A DNA stretch of 64,000 nt from Welwitschia mirabilis (lineage: Eukaryota > Gnetophyta > Gnetopsida > Welwitschiales), in the NCBI GenBank assembly GCA_051453625.1, contig JBOZIK010000001.1, forward strand, positions 296,329,078 through 296,393,077. The letters run 5' to 3'. The position numbers were made by a program, and so were the translations under genes. The notes under the pieces are model-generated. The model saw nothing but the letters and a program-made list of their open reading frames with translations. It was not told the origin of the DNA and searched no databases. Position 1 is the stretch's first letter. Every line of letters starts with the position of its first letter. Shown in pieces: positions 11,604 through 24,522 of this stretch.

Positions 11604-11703
11604 NNNNNNNNNNNNNNNNNNNNNNNNNNNNNNNNNNNNNNNNNNNNNNNNNNNNNNNNNNNNNNNNNNNNNNNNNNNNNNNNNNNNNNNNNNNNNNNNN
11701 NNN
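11604..11703. other. Assembly gap (100 N)
   Basis: Exactly 100 N, probably a gap of unknown size. It hides the rest of the LTR-A copy and possibly a longer element. Confidence 1.
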
Positions 11704-13425
11704 TTATGGTCATTTTAGTGTAGTGTAGTAGGACTATAATTTTAGAGAATTTAATAGTTTTTAAGCTCAAGTGATAGCCTTAGAAATATTATTTTTAGAA
11801 TTCCAAGATAGTCTAAGTTAGATTTTGATAATCCTATGATGTGTCTAGTTTTCAAGAAAATATTCTCATTTATTTTTACTTCATATTTAATTAATTATTA
11901 ATTTTTAACTATGATTCCTTCTTCAAGCCCAAAAATTTTATAATTAATGTTTAAGACTATAAACAATTATTTAACAAACTTTTATAGTGAAATTAAGCAT
12001 ATAAAATATGTTTATATCATTAGATTAACTTAAATTACCTATAAATGGTATTTATTTATAGAAATACCTCTTTCACCCTTTTTTCTTTATCTTACTTTGA
12101 ATGTGCATGCTTATAAGAGTTTTTCACTTTAGTAGTTTAAGTAACATAAATAGTCTCTAGCTTACTGTTTTCTTTTTTACTGACTTATACTATAGTCATA
12201 TGAATCTTGGATAAATATCTATATCTTAATAATTATGTTTGAGCTATACTTTCTTTGTTTACCTTCTTTGCACCAATCCATACAGAGCGTCATATGAGCA
12301 TGAAAGTATGTTTCTAGGATTACATTACTCTAAGTATGTTTTAGTTTATTTAAGTACATTATTGAGAACTTATTTAATAAATTTTGAATATTTTTATTAT
12401 TATTCAAAGAAAAAGAATAGAAGATTTCCTTGATTTAGATATAAAATTGAAGATTATTTCCTTTACCTATATTTTTATTATTATAATCTTAAATATAAAA
12501 ATATCCTTGTATGCTTGCTTTTTTTTTAATGGTTGTTTTTATAAAATGAATTAAATGATGATTAGAATTATTATAACTAGATAAATACTTTATTACATAT
12601 CCACGTTAGTTAGAATTGTTTACATGCATTTTTGTCGTATATTCATTAAATAGGAATAAATAATGATAATTCTAATAAAGTTCATTCTCACACTTGGAAT
12701 TCATTACCAAGGTGGGTTGTATTACATTTTTATTTTTTTTGATACCCTTTTGAACTGGATTTAATCATCCCTCTCCTATTCTATCGATGTATGAACTTAC
12801 TTTGACTTAATACCTTGAGCCCTTGACATTGATGAATTATTTTGCACCATCCAAATATGCTTTAAGAAAGTGGAGGTCATTTGTAAGCATGCTTCCATCT
12901 CATGTACTACCTATCACTTATATTGGGATATATCAAGGTGAAGTAAAAGTTTTTGCAGTTGCACATAACCATGTTTGTATAGTTTACAACCTAAAGTAGA
13001 ATCAAATCACATTTAAAAGATGATTGGATATTGAGTTGGAATGCAATTAAGTGGAGTTACAAGCTCCTATTACATTGGTTAGGTATTACCCTTAAAACTT
13101 ATACTTGTATGTTATTAACAAGTTTACATCTCCTTAATTATTTACAAGATGTCTATTGTATAATAAAAAATTAGGAAGAAATTGAGGACAAAAACTTATG
13201 ATATCATAATTGCTTGTTAATCAAAATAATCTAGAATTAAATATAAGTAAATGTACAATATGATTTATATTTCTTAGAATATAAAAATTCTAATAAGAAA
13301 GTAAGTAGAATTTGGTCCTAGGGTTTATTGTATCTAATAGGTAATAACAAAAAAGAAAAAAAAAGGAAAAAAAAGTGTGGAAGGTAGGGGGATAGGAGGG
13401 GATATAGTGATTAATTAAGGTAAGA
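11704..13425. other. No gene recognised
   Basis: AT-rich sequence with short open frames only (the longest, 12239-12433 on the plus strand, shows no known motif). It should contain the upstream part of G0 (gag and protease) if that element is continuous, but I could not read either. A purine-rich tract, about 13348-13440, directly precedes the RT remnant. Confidence 0.5.
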
Positions 13426-13440
13426 GAAGATAGGGTGTTA
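13348..13440 (+). repeat. Purine-rich tract upstream of G0 RT
   Basis: About 90 bases that are almost all A or G (aaaaaagaaaaaaaaagg..., gtgtggaaggtaggggg, ggaggggatatag). It is not next to an LTR, so it is not an obvious polypurine primer. It could be low-complexity debris. Confidence 0.6.
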
Positions 13441-14486
13441 CATTGCATGTACCATATCTATCTTAAAGATAGTGTGAAACCAACCATTAAACCTGAATAA
13501 AAACTTAACCCCCCATTAAAGGAAGTTCTAAAAAATGAGATGATTAAACTCTTAGATAATGGCATTATCTATTCTATTTGTAATAGTAAGTGGATTAGTC
13601 CAACATAAATTATATCTAAGAAGGTTGTAGTTGCACTAATACATAAGAACATAACAAACTTATCCCTACTAGGTCTATTATAAAATGAAGGATGTGCATA
13701 GACTATAGGAAACTCAATGATATGGCTAAGAAAGATCATTTTGATTAACCATTTCTAACCAAATCATTGGACAATTAACTAGATAACATTTTTATTAATT
13801 TTTGAATATATATTTAGCATATAATAAGATAGGAATAACCCTTGAATACTAAGGGAAAAATGAATTTTACTTGTCTCTATGAAACTTTTGCATACAAATA
13901 AATTCTCTTTGAAATTTGCAATGCATATGCTATCTTTCAATGTTATATGCTTGGTACCTTTTTTTTTCACCTTTTTAAAACTTATGTTAAAATATTTATG
14001 GATGACTTCTTAGTTTATAAAACCTACTTTGATCATTACCTTGTAAAGCCTGAACTTATTATCATTAGATGCATTAAAAAACATTAAACTCTAAATTGGG
14101 AATAATGTTACTTTATGGTAAATAAGGGTATTGTACTAGATTGCATCATCTTTAAGAAAGTGATTCAAGTTAACCTTATAAAAGTCTCCTTAATCACTTA
14201 CTTGCCTACCTCATAAAAGGTTAAATATGTGAGATATTTTTTAGAACATATTAACTACTATATAAGTTCCATTGATATCTTTAGCAAAATTGCCAAACCT
14301 TTATGTAATCTTTTAGGAAAAGAAATTTCCTTTGAGTGGATCTAGGAATGTCAATTATGTTTTAGCCAATTCATAAGTAAACTTACTTCAACATCTATTA
14401 TACAATTACCTAATTGGTCATTAACCTTTAAGCTCATGTGTGATGTAATTAAATATGCAGTTGGTGTTGATTTAGGTTGCAAATTA
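13430..14486 (+). pseudogene. Ty3/gypsy (Athila-like) reverse transcriptase, first half of G0 pol
   Basis: RT copies element RNA into DNA. The plus strand reads CMYHIYLKDSVKP, LNPPLKEVLKNEMIKLLDNG, IIYSICNSKWISP, then after frameshifts the fingers and palm. KIFMDDFLVYKTYFDHYL carries the catalytic F-M-D-D box intact at about 13989-14006. Downstream come YFMVNKGIVL, FSKIAKPLCNLLGKEISFEW, NWSLTFKLMCD and YAVGVDLG, which is the RT thumb/connection running into RNase H. The reading stops at codon tta, 14484-14486, where an LTR begins. It resumes in the same frame phase at 31257. At least ten stops or shifts in the first half make it dead. Confidence 0.9.
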
Positions 14487-14935
14487 TGTTGCAAGATAAA
14501 TTGGCCATATTTAACATCATGTTTGGACTGCGTTTTCATGTTCTTTTTATAGGTTTAGTGCTTATATGGATTACTTTTAATGATAAATAATAAAAACAAA
14601 AAATTAGTAATAGTTTAAATTAAAGTGGAGTAATTATAAAGCATTTGAGAAAGACATAGTAAGAGAATGTTATGTAAAGAATAATGTTATCCCAAGAAGT
14701 CATTTGAAATAACATCAAGAAGACACATGCAAGATAAGAATCATGAGAAGATGAAATAGCAATAGTCATCCACCTAGTAGTCTAGAGGACAGGAAGGTTT
14801 ATAGAAGACATGAAGAATATAAATCAAACTTCATCATTTATGTAATCATTAATATGATAGGCCTTGATCTATTATGACTTTTTGATGATTCAAATAGTTA
14901 TCTCAAATACTATAGATACCTCTTTAGCTCCCTAT
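14487..14935 (+). repeat. LTR-A arm (plus orientation), first part
   Basis: It starts tgttgcaagataaattggcc and matches, in inverted orientation, the outer ends of E3's LTRs (25607 and 31256). It is interrupted at 14935 by E2 and continues at 23867. The two parts together make about 1.1 kb, the length of a full LTR-A. The first base directly follows an RNase H codon of G0, so this is an integration end. Confidence 0.8.
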
Positions 14936-16175
14936 TGTGGTGTATATTTATGCAAACATTATGTTATTTATAAAATCATGTTAATCACAAATATATGCAC
15001 AAACACAACATACTAATATAGAGAGAAGTGGATCCAAATGTTGTAGAATGCTAAACGCACTAGGCTTAAAGCTAGAGAATTAATCTAGGTAATGTACTTT
15101 TGTATTTTTCTTTTAAGTTCAATAAAATAAGAAGTGTAATGTAAGAAAAGTAAATAAACTATGCAAATACAAATGTAATCAAATAGAATATCTATGTGAC
15201 TATCAAATCTCTATCACCAAGATCAGCCCTGTATAACCTAGATTAATTAAGAAAACTATTACTAATCCTAATCAGCCTAATTTATTCAATGCATTAAATA
15301 TAATATATAAATATGAAATGATTTAATCTAAAAAATATAAAATAAATGCAAGTCCTAAACTAATATTTTCCAACCTTGATAAAGGTTACCCTTCATAACC
15401 TACATTAATTATAAAAATGTCATGACATCATAACCAACATAAATTATAAGGGATATGCACATGAATAAAACTAAAAGAAGAAATTTATTAGATCTTAAAT
15501 AAAAATCATGTTACCAAGAAATAACACCTCAATGAAGGATACATAATCCAATACCAAGGAAAACTCCTCCCTACAACTAATGAATGAACCTCTTATCCTT
15601 GAATATTTTGTCATGAGGATTTTTGATATAATGAAGATGATTAGAGTCAAGAGTGAAGGTAGTATTTATTTAAAACTATAGAATTACAAATAAAAAATAT
15701 AATAGATTTGGTAAAACCCTAATGGACATGTAAGAAAGTGCATGATATATTACACAAGTTAGGTGAAGTTTGGTACATTGATTAAAATGAGACTGTCATC
15801 CTAGGTGATTATCTAGATGATGGTGAGGATAATTTCATTTTAACAAAGATCTACATTAGCATGTATCTTGATCAAGTTAACATCCTAATTAGCTTACATG
15901 TGTTATTGTCCTAGACTATTATCTATATGATGGAGAGGATGTCAGTCTTTTCAATTCTCTTTTTTCAAGTGAATTAATTTTGAAGCTCATTAATTCCTCC
16001 TCAAAATGTAAATTATTAAAATTGATCCAAAATACCTTCAAAAGTACTAGTGTTTATGCATTCCAATAATTTCTTCTTGACTCTTAATAATTATCATTTG
16101 TTCATAAACCTATTTAAATGTCCTATAAAAATACTCAAAATACCCTATCAAAAACATATAATTTGACATCATAAT
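14936..16175 (-). repeat. 3' LTR of E2 (LTR-B, 1.24 kb)
   Basis: It runs from tgtggtgtatatttatgc to gacatcataat. It pairs with 22583-23865 over its whole length, including two palindrome copies (about 15794-15832 and 15902-15944) at matching places. A polypurine tract follows on its inner side. Confidence 0.85.
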
Positions 16176-16190
16176 TAGCCCTTCACTTAG
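16176..16190 (-). promoter_or_regulatory. Polypurine tract of E2
   Basis: Minus strand CTAAGTGAAGGGCTA lies directly against the 3' LTR, where plus-strand cDNA synthesis is primed. The E4 counterpart (38900-38914) is better preserved and has GGGGGCTA. Confidence 0.7.
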
Positions 16191-18589
16191 CTTTTTCAAT
16201 GCTTGATAATGTTGGAAAACAACTATAATTGCAAATCAAATTAACTAAGATAAGTAATAACTAGGGATATCTATTTTAAGTTTATAAATCTCAATATGTA
16301 GGAGTAAATCATAAAATTAAATAAAATGAATTCTTTCAACTTGGAAGATGAAGTAACCACAATTTCATCTAGTCTGTCTTCTAGACGATTATGGGAATGA
16401 TAGGCTTTTGAAAATCAATCTGTAAAATCAATTACCTATAATAATGCTTATCAGAAAATAATATTAAAACATTTACTAGTACATTAGCTCCCTACTTAAA
16501 ACATTTATCACATTAAAATGATATAAATTAAATGTCATAGGAAAAATTATCATCATAAGATATGATTATAATAACTTAAATAAATGATGTGCATGTATAT
16601 TTAGAAAAATAAATAACTCAAAAATGATAGTTATAAAACAAACATTAAGCTTTTAAGCATAGTTTGATAGTTATAAAACAAACATTGAGTTTTTAAGCAT
16701 AGTTTTTAAGGAAAAATATATTAGAAAATAATAAATCATAACATTATTTCCTTCATCCACGGTCTCATGAATTGTTTTTATGATTCTTACAAGGAAAACA
16801 AATTGCAAGTATTCTACTATTTAGTACATGATTTGGTATATCACTCAAAGAATAGATATTTTTAGAATTGGATTAGTACACTATAGATATATCTCATGAA
16901 AAGGAAAAAATAACCCTTAAAAATTTAATTTTTGCTAAAAATATCTCAAAATATATTCTTTACCCTCCTAAAGATGAATCCATATGTCCCATATTACATT
17001 AACTAAGAAGGAAAAAGATAAAAACACAGGTAAATTACAGGCAGGCCTACGAGCTATATTTTATGCATGAAAAGAAGGGCTAAAAGGATACAAGAAATAT
17101 GGAATAATAGGATGATTTTCCTAACAAATTATCTATTAATCATCTACCTTGTTTTCTAGATAATAAAGTAACATCAGGATTTTCAATAAATTTAGAAAGA
17201 ATGAAAATATATGCAAAATAAGTTAAGCTCAAATAATATGATGAAGGTTTAATAAAAATATCAAAAAGTCTAGAAGATTGAAAATGACCAGGAATTATGA
17301 TGAATGAGGCATAATAAAGGAGGTAAATGAACCAAGCTAAAGTAGATGATGAAATATGCATTGAACGCACAATTATTAGATGTGTTAAAAACTCAAAAAC
17401 AAAAATAAAGAAAACTAAACTTGAAAAGATTTAAAAGAATAAATTGAAAAAATTAGCATCATAAACTAAATAAATTTTTTTTCCAAAAAGAAAACAAACT
17501 TCCATAAATAAAAAGTGCAGATCAAAGTAAAAGTAAATAATAGAACTTCTAAATGATTAAGTCCTAAGCAATTGTGATGAAAATGTATAGAAATAACTTT
17601 GAAATTCCAAAGAAAACAACTAAGGAAAACAAAATGGAAATTTACAACTTAGGAACATGAATAATACCATGTGTTTATCCTAAAATCAAACTTATCAAAC
17701 CCTTATGAAAGAAATCATAAAATCACTTGGTTAATTATGTCTGACATAATCTAAAAATGTGGTAAAGTATCACTAAAATAGGTAGTGATTATGATGATGC
17801 CAAGTAACTAATGTTTTCAAATAAACTAATAAGATCAATAGTTGTAAAAAATGAACTCACCTTATAACATTCCAAAAAATATCGAATTATCAAAAGTAAA
17901 ATGATCATGTGAGAATACTATAAGCTTAATGAGTCTAGAAAAATAAGTAATGCCTCTGATGACATCAAGCACATCATTGGTCTAGTATCCTTAAAGTATT
18001 TATTATTAATCCATAATGAGGGGAATGCAATAACAGTCAAAGAAATAGGAACTGTAAATCATGGTTAACTGATCCCCTAGTGGAGTTCCCATAGCTACTA
18101 ACTCTGCCAAAGGTTCCTTTTAAAAAACTTTACGTTGGTATAGTAGGATAGCATGGTGATCATGTATTTAGCACAAATACAATAGATCATGATTATTATA
18201 CTTCTTCTTCTTATTTACTTTTTTCGTATATACTTTTTCAAAATAAATCCCACATAATCACACACTTGTAAAGATAAGAATTAACACCCTTAAATAATCA
18301 AAGATTCATACCATTTGGACAAAATGCAAAAACTAAAGCATCTTCTTTTAAAATAAAATTCATAAACATTTGAATGTCTTAATATTAGGTAAATCCAATC
18401 TTATCACTTTGAAATACCTAAATAAAAAATTACTAATTATGGTAACTTCATAAAGTAAGCATAAGTTAGGCTAAAAATATTCAAGTGATAGCATGACATC
18501 CACCCAAAAGAATAAGCTAAGAAAGAATTCAGGTAGTGATAGGAAGAATTTTAAGAAAATTACTTCTATCATGTTCAAGGTTATTTGAT
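16191..18589 (-). other. E2 3' untranslated region, no gene recognised
   Basis: 2.4 kb without readable domains. It has a palindrome copy at about 16360-16404, a 40-bp tandem duplication (16626-16705) and the family-wide block at about 18061-18165. In some Athila relatives an env-like frame sits here. I see none. Confidence 0.6.
16626..16705. repeat. 40-bp tandem duplication
   Basis: Two units starting gatagttataaaacaaacat at 16626 and 16666, nearly identical. Confidence 0.9.
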
Positions 18590-18720
18590 AACTTATGTAT
18601 TTGTAACTTTCATCCATCTTTTTGAATTTCTCTAGTATTTAAATAAAAAATCTCAACTGATCCATTAAAATGTACTTTTTCTAAAAGATAATAATCTAAT
18701 CATCTATGGATTAATTTATT
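18590..18720 (-). pseudogene. Integrase C-terminal tail remnant (E2)
   Basis: The minus strand reads LDYYLLEKVHFNGSVEIFYL followed by REIQKDG, the same segment as 42227-42475 in E5, where KVHLNHSVEIFDL and IQKVNGQRL can be read. The Val-Asn of KVNG is lost. There is no integrase core upstream. Confidence 0.65.
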
Positions 18721-19854
18721 GAAAATTAAAAAAATCAAAGACAAAAATGTAACAATCATAAATTCAAAGGAAAAAAATAAAGCAATCTAAAAGAAAGTTT
18801 TATTTATATCCTAAATTCTATTTAACACTTTATTTATAATAAGTTAAAAGAAAAATAAAGAAGAATTTGTTCAGGTCATATAATATTATATTTTCTTAGG
18901 AAAATAAGGACCAAACCAAATAGAGACTAATTAATAAAACATAAAAGACACATATGAATGATAAGGTATTACTTTGGCTACATAAAATTTCTTTGAATAT
19001 GAGAGATATAAAAGTTTAGATAATTTTTAAAACAGTAATCTCTTATCAAATGCATGATATAAATAATTCCAAACATAAATTTCATCTAAAGATTAATATT
19101 AAAGATGCCAAAGATTAATGGTTTTATTAGAAATCAAAAGTTTTAGAGAAATCTTCTTAGGATAAATGATTAAAGAAGGTTTAGTACACTTAAGAAGCTA
19201 TTTAAGTTTTAATTTAAAGTATGAATTATTAAGAAGATAATATTTTATAAAACTTAGAAGTCCAAGATATCCAAAATTATACTTTTAAAAATATTTATTA
19301 TAAGAAGCTAAAGTAGACTTGGTGGAAAAGGGAAAGGATGTTTCCTTGAATATTTTTAAGAGAATGGAATGAATAAACATGTCAAAAGTTTATAAATTAG
19401 ATTATTGTATTAGAAAGGATAGGTTTATTTTTCATTAAGTTAGTTTGAGATTATATGGGTTTATTTATTATTCATCCTTTCCTCATTATTGTTTTTAACC
19501 TTACTATGTTGAATATGTTTTGTACTTATCTTATGAGTAATTGTATCCTCCCTTTTCTTTTGCTAATTTTTTATTTTTTTAACTATCATTTAGAACTATT
19601 ATCTAGATAATAGGGATAGATGATGAGGCTAATAAAAAAAAAAATTTAATTATGTTTACAATTTGGATTTCCTTCCTATTAATAAATTTTACTTCCTCAT
19701 GTTCCTAATCAAAATTTTTCATTTTAGTTATATTTTTATACAAAGTTGAATATTGTATCACTCTTAATTTCACTTCAACTAGGTGATGTTAAAGAAATAA
19801 AGTTTATTTATCTCTTTTTTCTAAGTTTTCTTCATCATTCATATCTTTTTCTAT

Positions 19855-20265
19855 AGCATTGAAAACTCTAATAGTGTATCTCTTATCACCAATGTGACAT
19901 TCCATTAGTTTAGTTAGTGTGTCTATAATGTAGTAGTGGTTACACAAAAGGATCTTTCTAAATTTTATGGAAAACTTCCATCATGTTGTGATTCAATTAC
20001 AACCACATCTATGGGGTATAGGTTTATTCTATTAGGATGACTAATTTTTTAATGATTCCAATAGGTTTTTTTATTAAAGTGTCAATCAATTCTAATATGA
20101 TTTGTGTAGGTTCAATTCTTTCCTCTAATCCAAGTCTTTTACAAAGATGAAGAGGCATGATATTTACACTTGCTTCTATGTCAATCAGATCTTTTTCTAT
20201 TTTCTTATTTTCTTCTAAAGTAATACTTTCTGTTTCTATCCTAGGATCTTTAAATATAAGTGCTT
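19855..20265 (-). pseudogene. Aspartic protease remnant of E2
   Basis: The minus strand gives FKDPRIETESITLEENKKIE, then LIDIEASVNIMPLHLCKRLG and LEERIEPTQIILELIDTLIK, and IGIIKKLVILIE. The active-site loop reads D-I-E-A-S: the catalytic Asp is kept but the invariant Gly has become Glu, a G-to-A change. The second half is interrupted by stops before the flap region. Compared with E1, this copy has the better N-terminal half and E1 the better C-terminal half. Confidence 0.8.
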
Positions 20266-22080
20266 TTTGTATGGCTAATTTGGAAATATATTGAGTTAGG
20301 AAGTCACTACTAGGAATAGTATGTTTTTATCTTCTTCTAATAGGTCTTTTCACAACTAAGCATCTTAGAGTTTTCTTGTAAGACTTTCAAAAAGATGAGT
20401 TGTTATTATTATCTTTCATTAAATGCTCATCAAAATTAGGATTTGTTTTAAGCCAAGGGGTAGCTTATCTTTTTCTTTTATTTTTTTATAAAGGTTATCT
20501 AAACTTAAACGAAAATTATATGTTCCAAAGATTTATATATCATTCTCTTCCTCATCTTCCTCATCATTTTTAGAAGTTGAAGTCTCATGAATAGGTGGTA
20601 TTATATCAATTATTTTACAATCACTTTTTTTTCATTTAGTTTTGAAAAAGGTTTAGTTACAAGAGATTCTTGTGATCTTTAAAGGGGTAACATTGTTTAT
20701 TAAATACATTAGCTAAATTTTCAATGTTTTTGTATTATTGTTTCTTAACTCTTCTATAACTAGTTTATTTATATTTTGATTTTGAAAATTTGAAGAGCTT
20801 GGTTGAAAGTTATTTAGCTAGATGTTTAAATTATTTAATCTATTTCAAAAGGTTTTTAATTATTTTTCTTACTTATTCTTTATTGATATTGCATTTGGTT
20901 ATGAAAATTTGGAGGCCTTTGATTAAATGAACATACTTTTTCAATACTTTCTCTTTATATGTTGGAAACAAGAAATATTATTTTATTACATGAGAGTTAT
21001 ATTCACATATATCACATGTGGATGTTATGTTTTTTCTCATTTATTGCTTTTGCAAAAATAATGAATTGAATGTATTTTTTTGAAGAAGTAGTAAAATCTT
21101 TAATCACATTTATTGAATTATTTTAATCTGCCTCCTTATCATGTTTTTTTCTTTTAAGTCTTTTATCATTTGACCTATAGTTTGATTTTCTTTAAAGGTT
21201 GGTTTAAGCCAAGTTTGACTAATTTGAATAAGATCTTGTAATAACATCCATATTTTATAAATCTAAATCCATAAAGTAGCCATGATATGAAAAATCTACA
21301 TGTTGTTTTATTTTGCTATTTAATCCATTGTAAAATTAATGTATTAATTGTTTTTTAGGGAATTCATTAATAGAGTTGGAATGTGTAACTATAATAAATC
21401 ATTTATACATTATGACATAATCCTCATTAGGTTATTGTTGGAAATTTGTGACTTCTTTTTTTTCTTTTTCTTATTATGTTGTTAATCTTTTGATACAAGT
21501 GTCTTATACTTAATTCTCGATTTTAAGACTTTTATGAAGTATGGTTTTAAGCCAAAGTTTCACTCTATATCCAAGTGTAATAGGAAAGATAATCATGTAA
21601 GTTTTATTATTAATTTACTTTTTCCATTTTCTAAAATTAGCGCTAATTATTTTATGTTCACAAAATGTTAAAAAGGATGTTTATTAGATTCTCTTAAAAA
21701 CATTGGATAAGAATTTAGGCTTTTTAATTAAAAATCATCACTAGAAGATAAGTCAATAGGATTTTAAATATCACATTTCTATGCACTATGAAATATTTAA
21801 TTTTAGTATTTATATTTGCATTAGGATTTCTTATTATGATTAGGTATTTAATGACAGTACTTATTTTTGCTTTTACATTGTATTCAAAATAGGGGAAAAA
21901 ATGATTCACTTTTATACTATTCCTTCCTTTTGAAAAATTAAATTCTAAAATAATAAAAGTTGAAAAATTTTTATTCAAATCTTGGAATTCTTTATACTTG
22001 GGATATAAATATTTGAGATAAGCTTGAATTTAACTAGAACTTCTTTAATATTTTCCATGATTAGGCTTCACTCCCTCTGA
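20266..22080 (-). pseudogene. Gag of E2 (capsid region and zinc knuckle)
   Basis: In minus-strand order, the capsid-type domain (retrotrans_gag) is visible as NEDYVIMYK, then EFPKKQLIHQFYNGLNSKIK (FYNGLNS codons at 21315-21335), and HVDFSYHGYFMDLDL. A CCHC-like knuckle CDICEYNSH lies at about 21004 (CDIC at 21004-21015), with the fourth ligand lost. Asn/Gln-rich linker follows, then an acidic Glu-rich stretch (about 20540-20580) before protease. The FYNGLN segment is characteristic of Athila/Tat gag. Stops and frameshifts are spread throughout. A Lys/Asn-rich open stretch at 21978-21724 lies in the N-terminal part. Confidence 0.8.
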
Positions 22081-22557
22081 TATTTCATCTTTTTACTCAA
22101 GTGTATCATGTCATTAGATGCTCAATGATGTTTATGCAATATCACTTATTTTATCATCTAGATAATTACCTAAATGATAACTTCATAAAAAATAGAAAAG
22201 AAATAATATAAAACTAAGAAAAATAGAAATAAAACTAAGAGAAAAATTAATAATTATCTAATTGTATCGTCTAGATGACAGAGAAGACGATAGCAATTTA
22301 TTCTGTGTTAGAAAATTAAAAATAAAAACTATGAAAAATATCAATAAAACTCTTAACCTAGGTTATAATTTGACTATATCATCTAAATTATATGAAGGAT
22401 GATGGGCTTAAAAATCATAGAATTAAAAAAAAAAGATAAAATACATTAAAAAAACTATGATATTTACAGTAAAAATACAACACCACATAAACAAATACAT
22501 GAATTGAAATCTAAAGCACTGATCAGAGTAATGATAATCATCAAAATTCTTTTGGTC
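22081..22557 (-). other. E2 leader
   Basis: A-rich non-coding leader with a degraded palindrome at 22153-22183 and a better one at 22264-22293 (tcgtctagatgacagagaagacga). Between them is an A-rich unit (aataaaactaag...) of the kind amplified in E3. Confidence 0.55.
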
Positions 22558-22575
22558 TTTCCTAACAATGATGTG
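22558..22575 (-). promoter_or_regulatory. Primer binding site of E2 (tRNA-Asp type, decayed)
   Basis: Minus strand TCACATCATTGTTAGGAA lies 7 bp inside the 5' LTR. Most differences from the Athila-type site are C-to-T or G-to-A, largely at former CpG positions. Confidence 0.6.
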
Positions 22576-22582
22576 AAAATAT

Positions 22583-23865
22583 TGTAGTGCATATTTATGT
22601 AAATTTTATGTCATTTATCAAATCCTTTTGAGCACACATATATGCATAAATACAAGACACTAATATAGATGAGAGTGGACTTAAATGTTGTAATCTATTA
22701 AACATTCTAGGATTGAAGCTAGAGAATTAATTTAAGTGATGTATTTTTATATTTTTCTTTTAGGTTCAATAAAATTAAAAATGTAATGCAAGAAAATAAA
22801 GTAAACTATGCAAATGCAAATGCAATATACTCTAAATGCAATAGCTATCTAATTATGAAATCTCTATTACCAAGATTTGCCCTATATAACCAAGATCAAT
22901 TTCAAAAACTATCACTAATCTTAATCAATCTAAGCTATTAAGTGCATCAAATATGATATAAAAACATGCAATGATTTAATCTAAGAAATATAAAATCCAA
23001 TGCAAGTCCTAAACTAATATTTTTCAACCGTAACAAAGGTTGTCCTCCATGATCTATATCAATTATAAAATTATTATAAAAAAATAATCAACATAAATCA
23101 TAATGGACATATACATAAATAAAACTAAAAAAAATGTTTTCATTAGACTTTAATCAACATAATGNNNNNNNNNNNNNNNNNNNNNNNNNNNNNNNNNNNN
23201 NNNNNNNNNATCAGTTCCTTAATGAAGGAGACATAATTCGACATTAAGGAAGTCTCCTTTCTATAACTAATGAATAGACCTCCACCCTTTTAATCTCTTG
23301 TCACAAGAATTTCTAGTTTAATGAAGATGATCAGGGTTGTAGGTGAAGGCAATATTTATTTAGAACTATAGAATTAAAAATAACAAACCTAACAAATGTA
23401 GTAAAATCCTAGTGCACACATAAGAAAGCCCATGACACATTACATAAGTTATGTGAAGTTTGATACATTGACTAAAACCAAATTATCATCTTGCATGGTT
23501 ATTTGGATGATGGTGAGGATGATGTCAAGTTAACAAAATTCCACATTAAGATACATCTGGTACAGTTAACATCCTGATCAACTTATGAATATTTTTATCC
23601 TAGATAGTTGTCCAGATGATGGAGGGAATGATAGGTTGTTCAATACTTTTTTCGCAAGTGAATTAGTATTGAAGCTTATTAATTCCTTCTCAAAATGTAA
23701 AGTATTAGAATTAATCCAAAATTAATTTAAAAGTATTAGTACTTATGCATTTCCATGATTTTATTCTTAACTTTTAATAATCATCATTTTGTGTATAAAC
23801 CTATTCAAATGTCCTATAAGACTGCTTAAAAGACACCATTAAAAATAGACAATTTGACATCACAA
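22583..23865 (-). repeat. 5' LTR of E2 (LTR-B, about 1.28 kb)
   Basis: Pairs with 14936-16175. It contains a 45-N gap (23165-23209) and palindrome copies at about 23482-23525 and 23595-23635. The outer end is gacatcacaa. Confidence 0.85.
23165..23209. other. Assembly gap (45 N)
   Basis: Short sized gap inside the E2 5' LTR. Confidence 1.
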
Positions 23866-23866
23866 T

Positions 23867-24518
23867 AGTTCCTTATTTATTCATCTTAATTGCATCAATT
23901 GTTTTTGTGACATTTTAAGAGTTATTGAGTAAGGAATCCATCTATGAGTTGCACAAAAGGGCTTTTTTTGATATTGGATTATGTCTCCTTTATTGAGAAG
24001 CTATAACTTTATAAATTTACAAAAAAGAAATTTTCGTGGTGTTAGGATATGTCTTATCTATTAAGAAGAAATTACTTTTTAGCTAGATGTAGAGCATTTT
24101 AATTAATAAAATATTGGTTAATTTGTTATTTTATATATTATTTTTATCTTCTTTTTAGCTTATGTCATTACAATTATGTGACAGGTATCTATAAGTTGAT
24201 ATAAGTTATGAGGATCAACTTGGTAATAAAAAGATGGTTGACTAGTTAAAATATGCATTTATTTTGCATTGAATTTTATTCATTTTATATTTATTATACA
24301 TCTTTGCATTTCATATTGCATTTTAAATTTTATTGCATTGTTATTTAAAGTAATCTTTTAATTTACTCTTCAATAATTCCTCTTTAAAATATGATAAATG
24401 GGTTGACTCCCATATACTACTGTATTATTATGTGTGTTTTATTAAAGATTTATATGTACTAAAAAGAAATGATTCATTTAAAGAAAATAATATGTTAATC
24501 ACATAATTTGCATCCCAG
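23867..24518 (+). repeat. LTR-A arm (plus orientation), second part
   Basis: Continuation of 14487-14935 after E2. It is the inverted match of 24523-25200, including the two tandem units (about 23950-24080) also seen in other LTR-A copies. It ends near gcatcccag, within a few bases of the inverted LTR that follows. Confidence 0.85.
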
Positions 24519-24522
24519 AAAA

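Larger units (their letters stand above)
14936..23865 (-). mobile_element. E2: complete non-autonomous Athila-like element
   Basis: This is the only full-length copy in the window (8.9 kb). In plus coordinates it holds the 3' LTR (14936-16175), polypurine tract, long 3' untranslated region, integrase tail (about 18590-18720), protease (about 19855-20265), gag (about 20266-22080), primer site (22558-22575) and 5' LTR (22583-23865). RT, RNase H and the integrase core are absent. It interrupts an LTR-A: sequence left (agctccctat) and right (agttccttat) is alike, as expected for flanks of an insertion, though the match is longer and less exact than a clean 5-bp duplication. Gag and protease are broken by many stops. 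Confidence 0.85.

Noticed and set aside
12880-13100. Plus-strand reading with YIGIYQGEVKVFAVAHN that looked protein-like
   Set aside because: Short and soon interrupted by stops. I could not match it to a plant domain or to the gag or protease expected upstream of G0.
13348-13440. Purine-rich tract as a polypurine primer of an LTR element
   Set aside because: No LTR begins next to it. RT coding sequence of G0 follows directly.
16191-18589. Env-like gene in the 3' region of E2
   Set aside because: Some Athila elements have one here, but I found no long frame, signal peptide or membrane segment on the minus strand.
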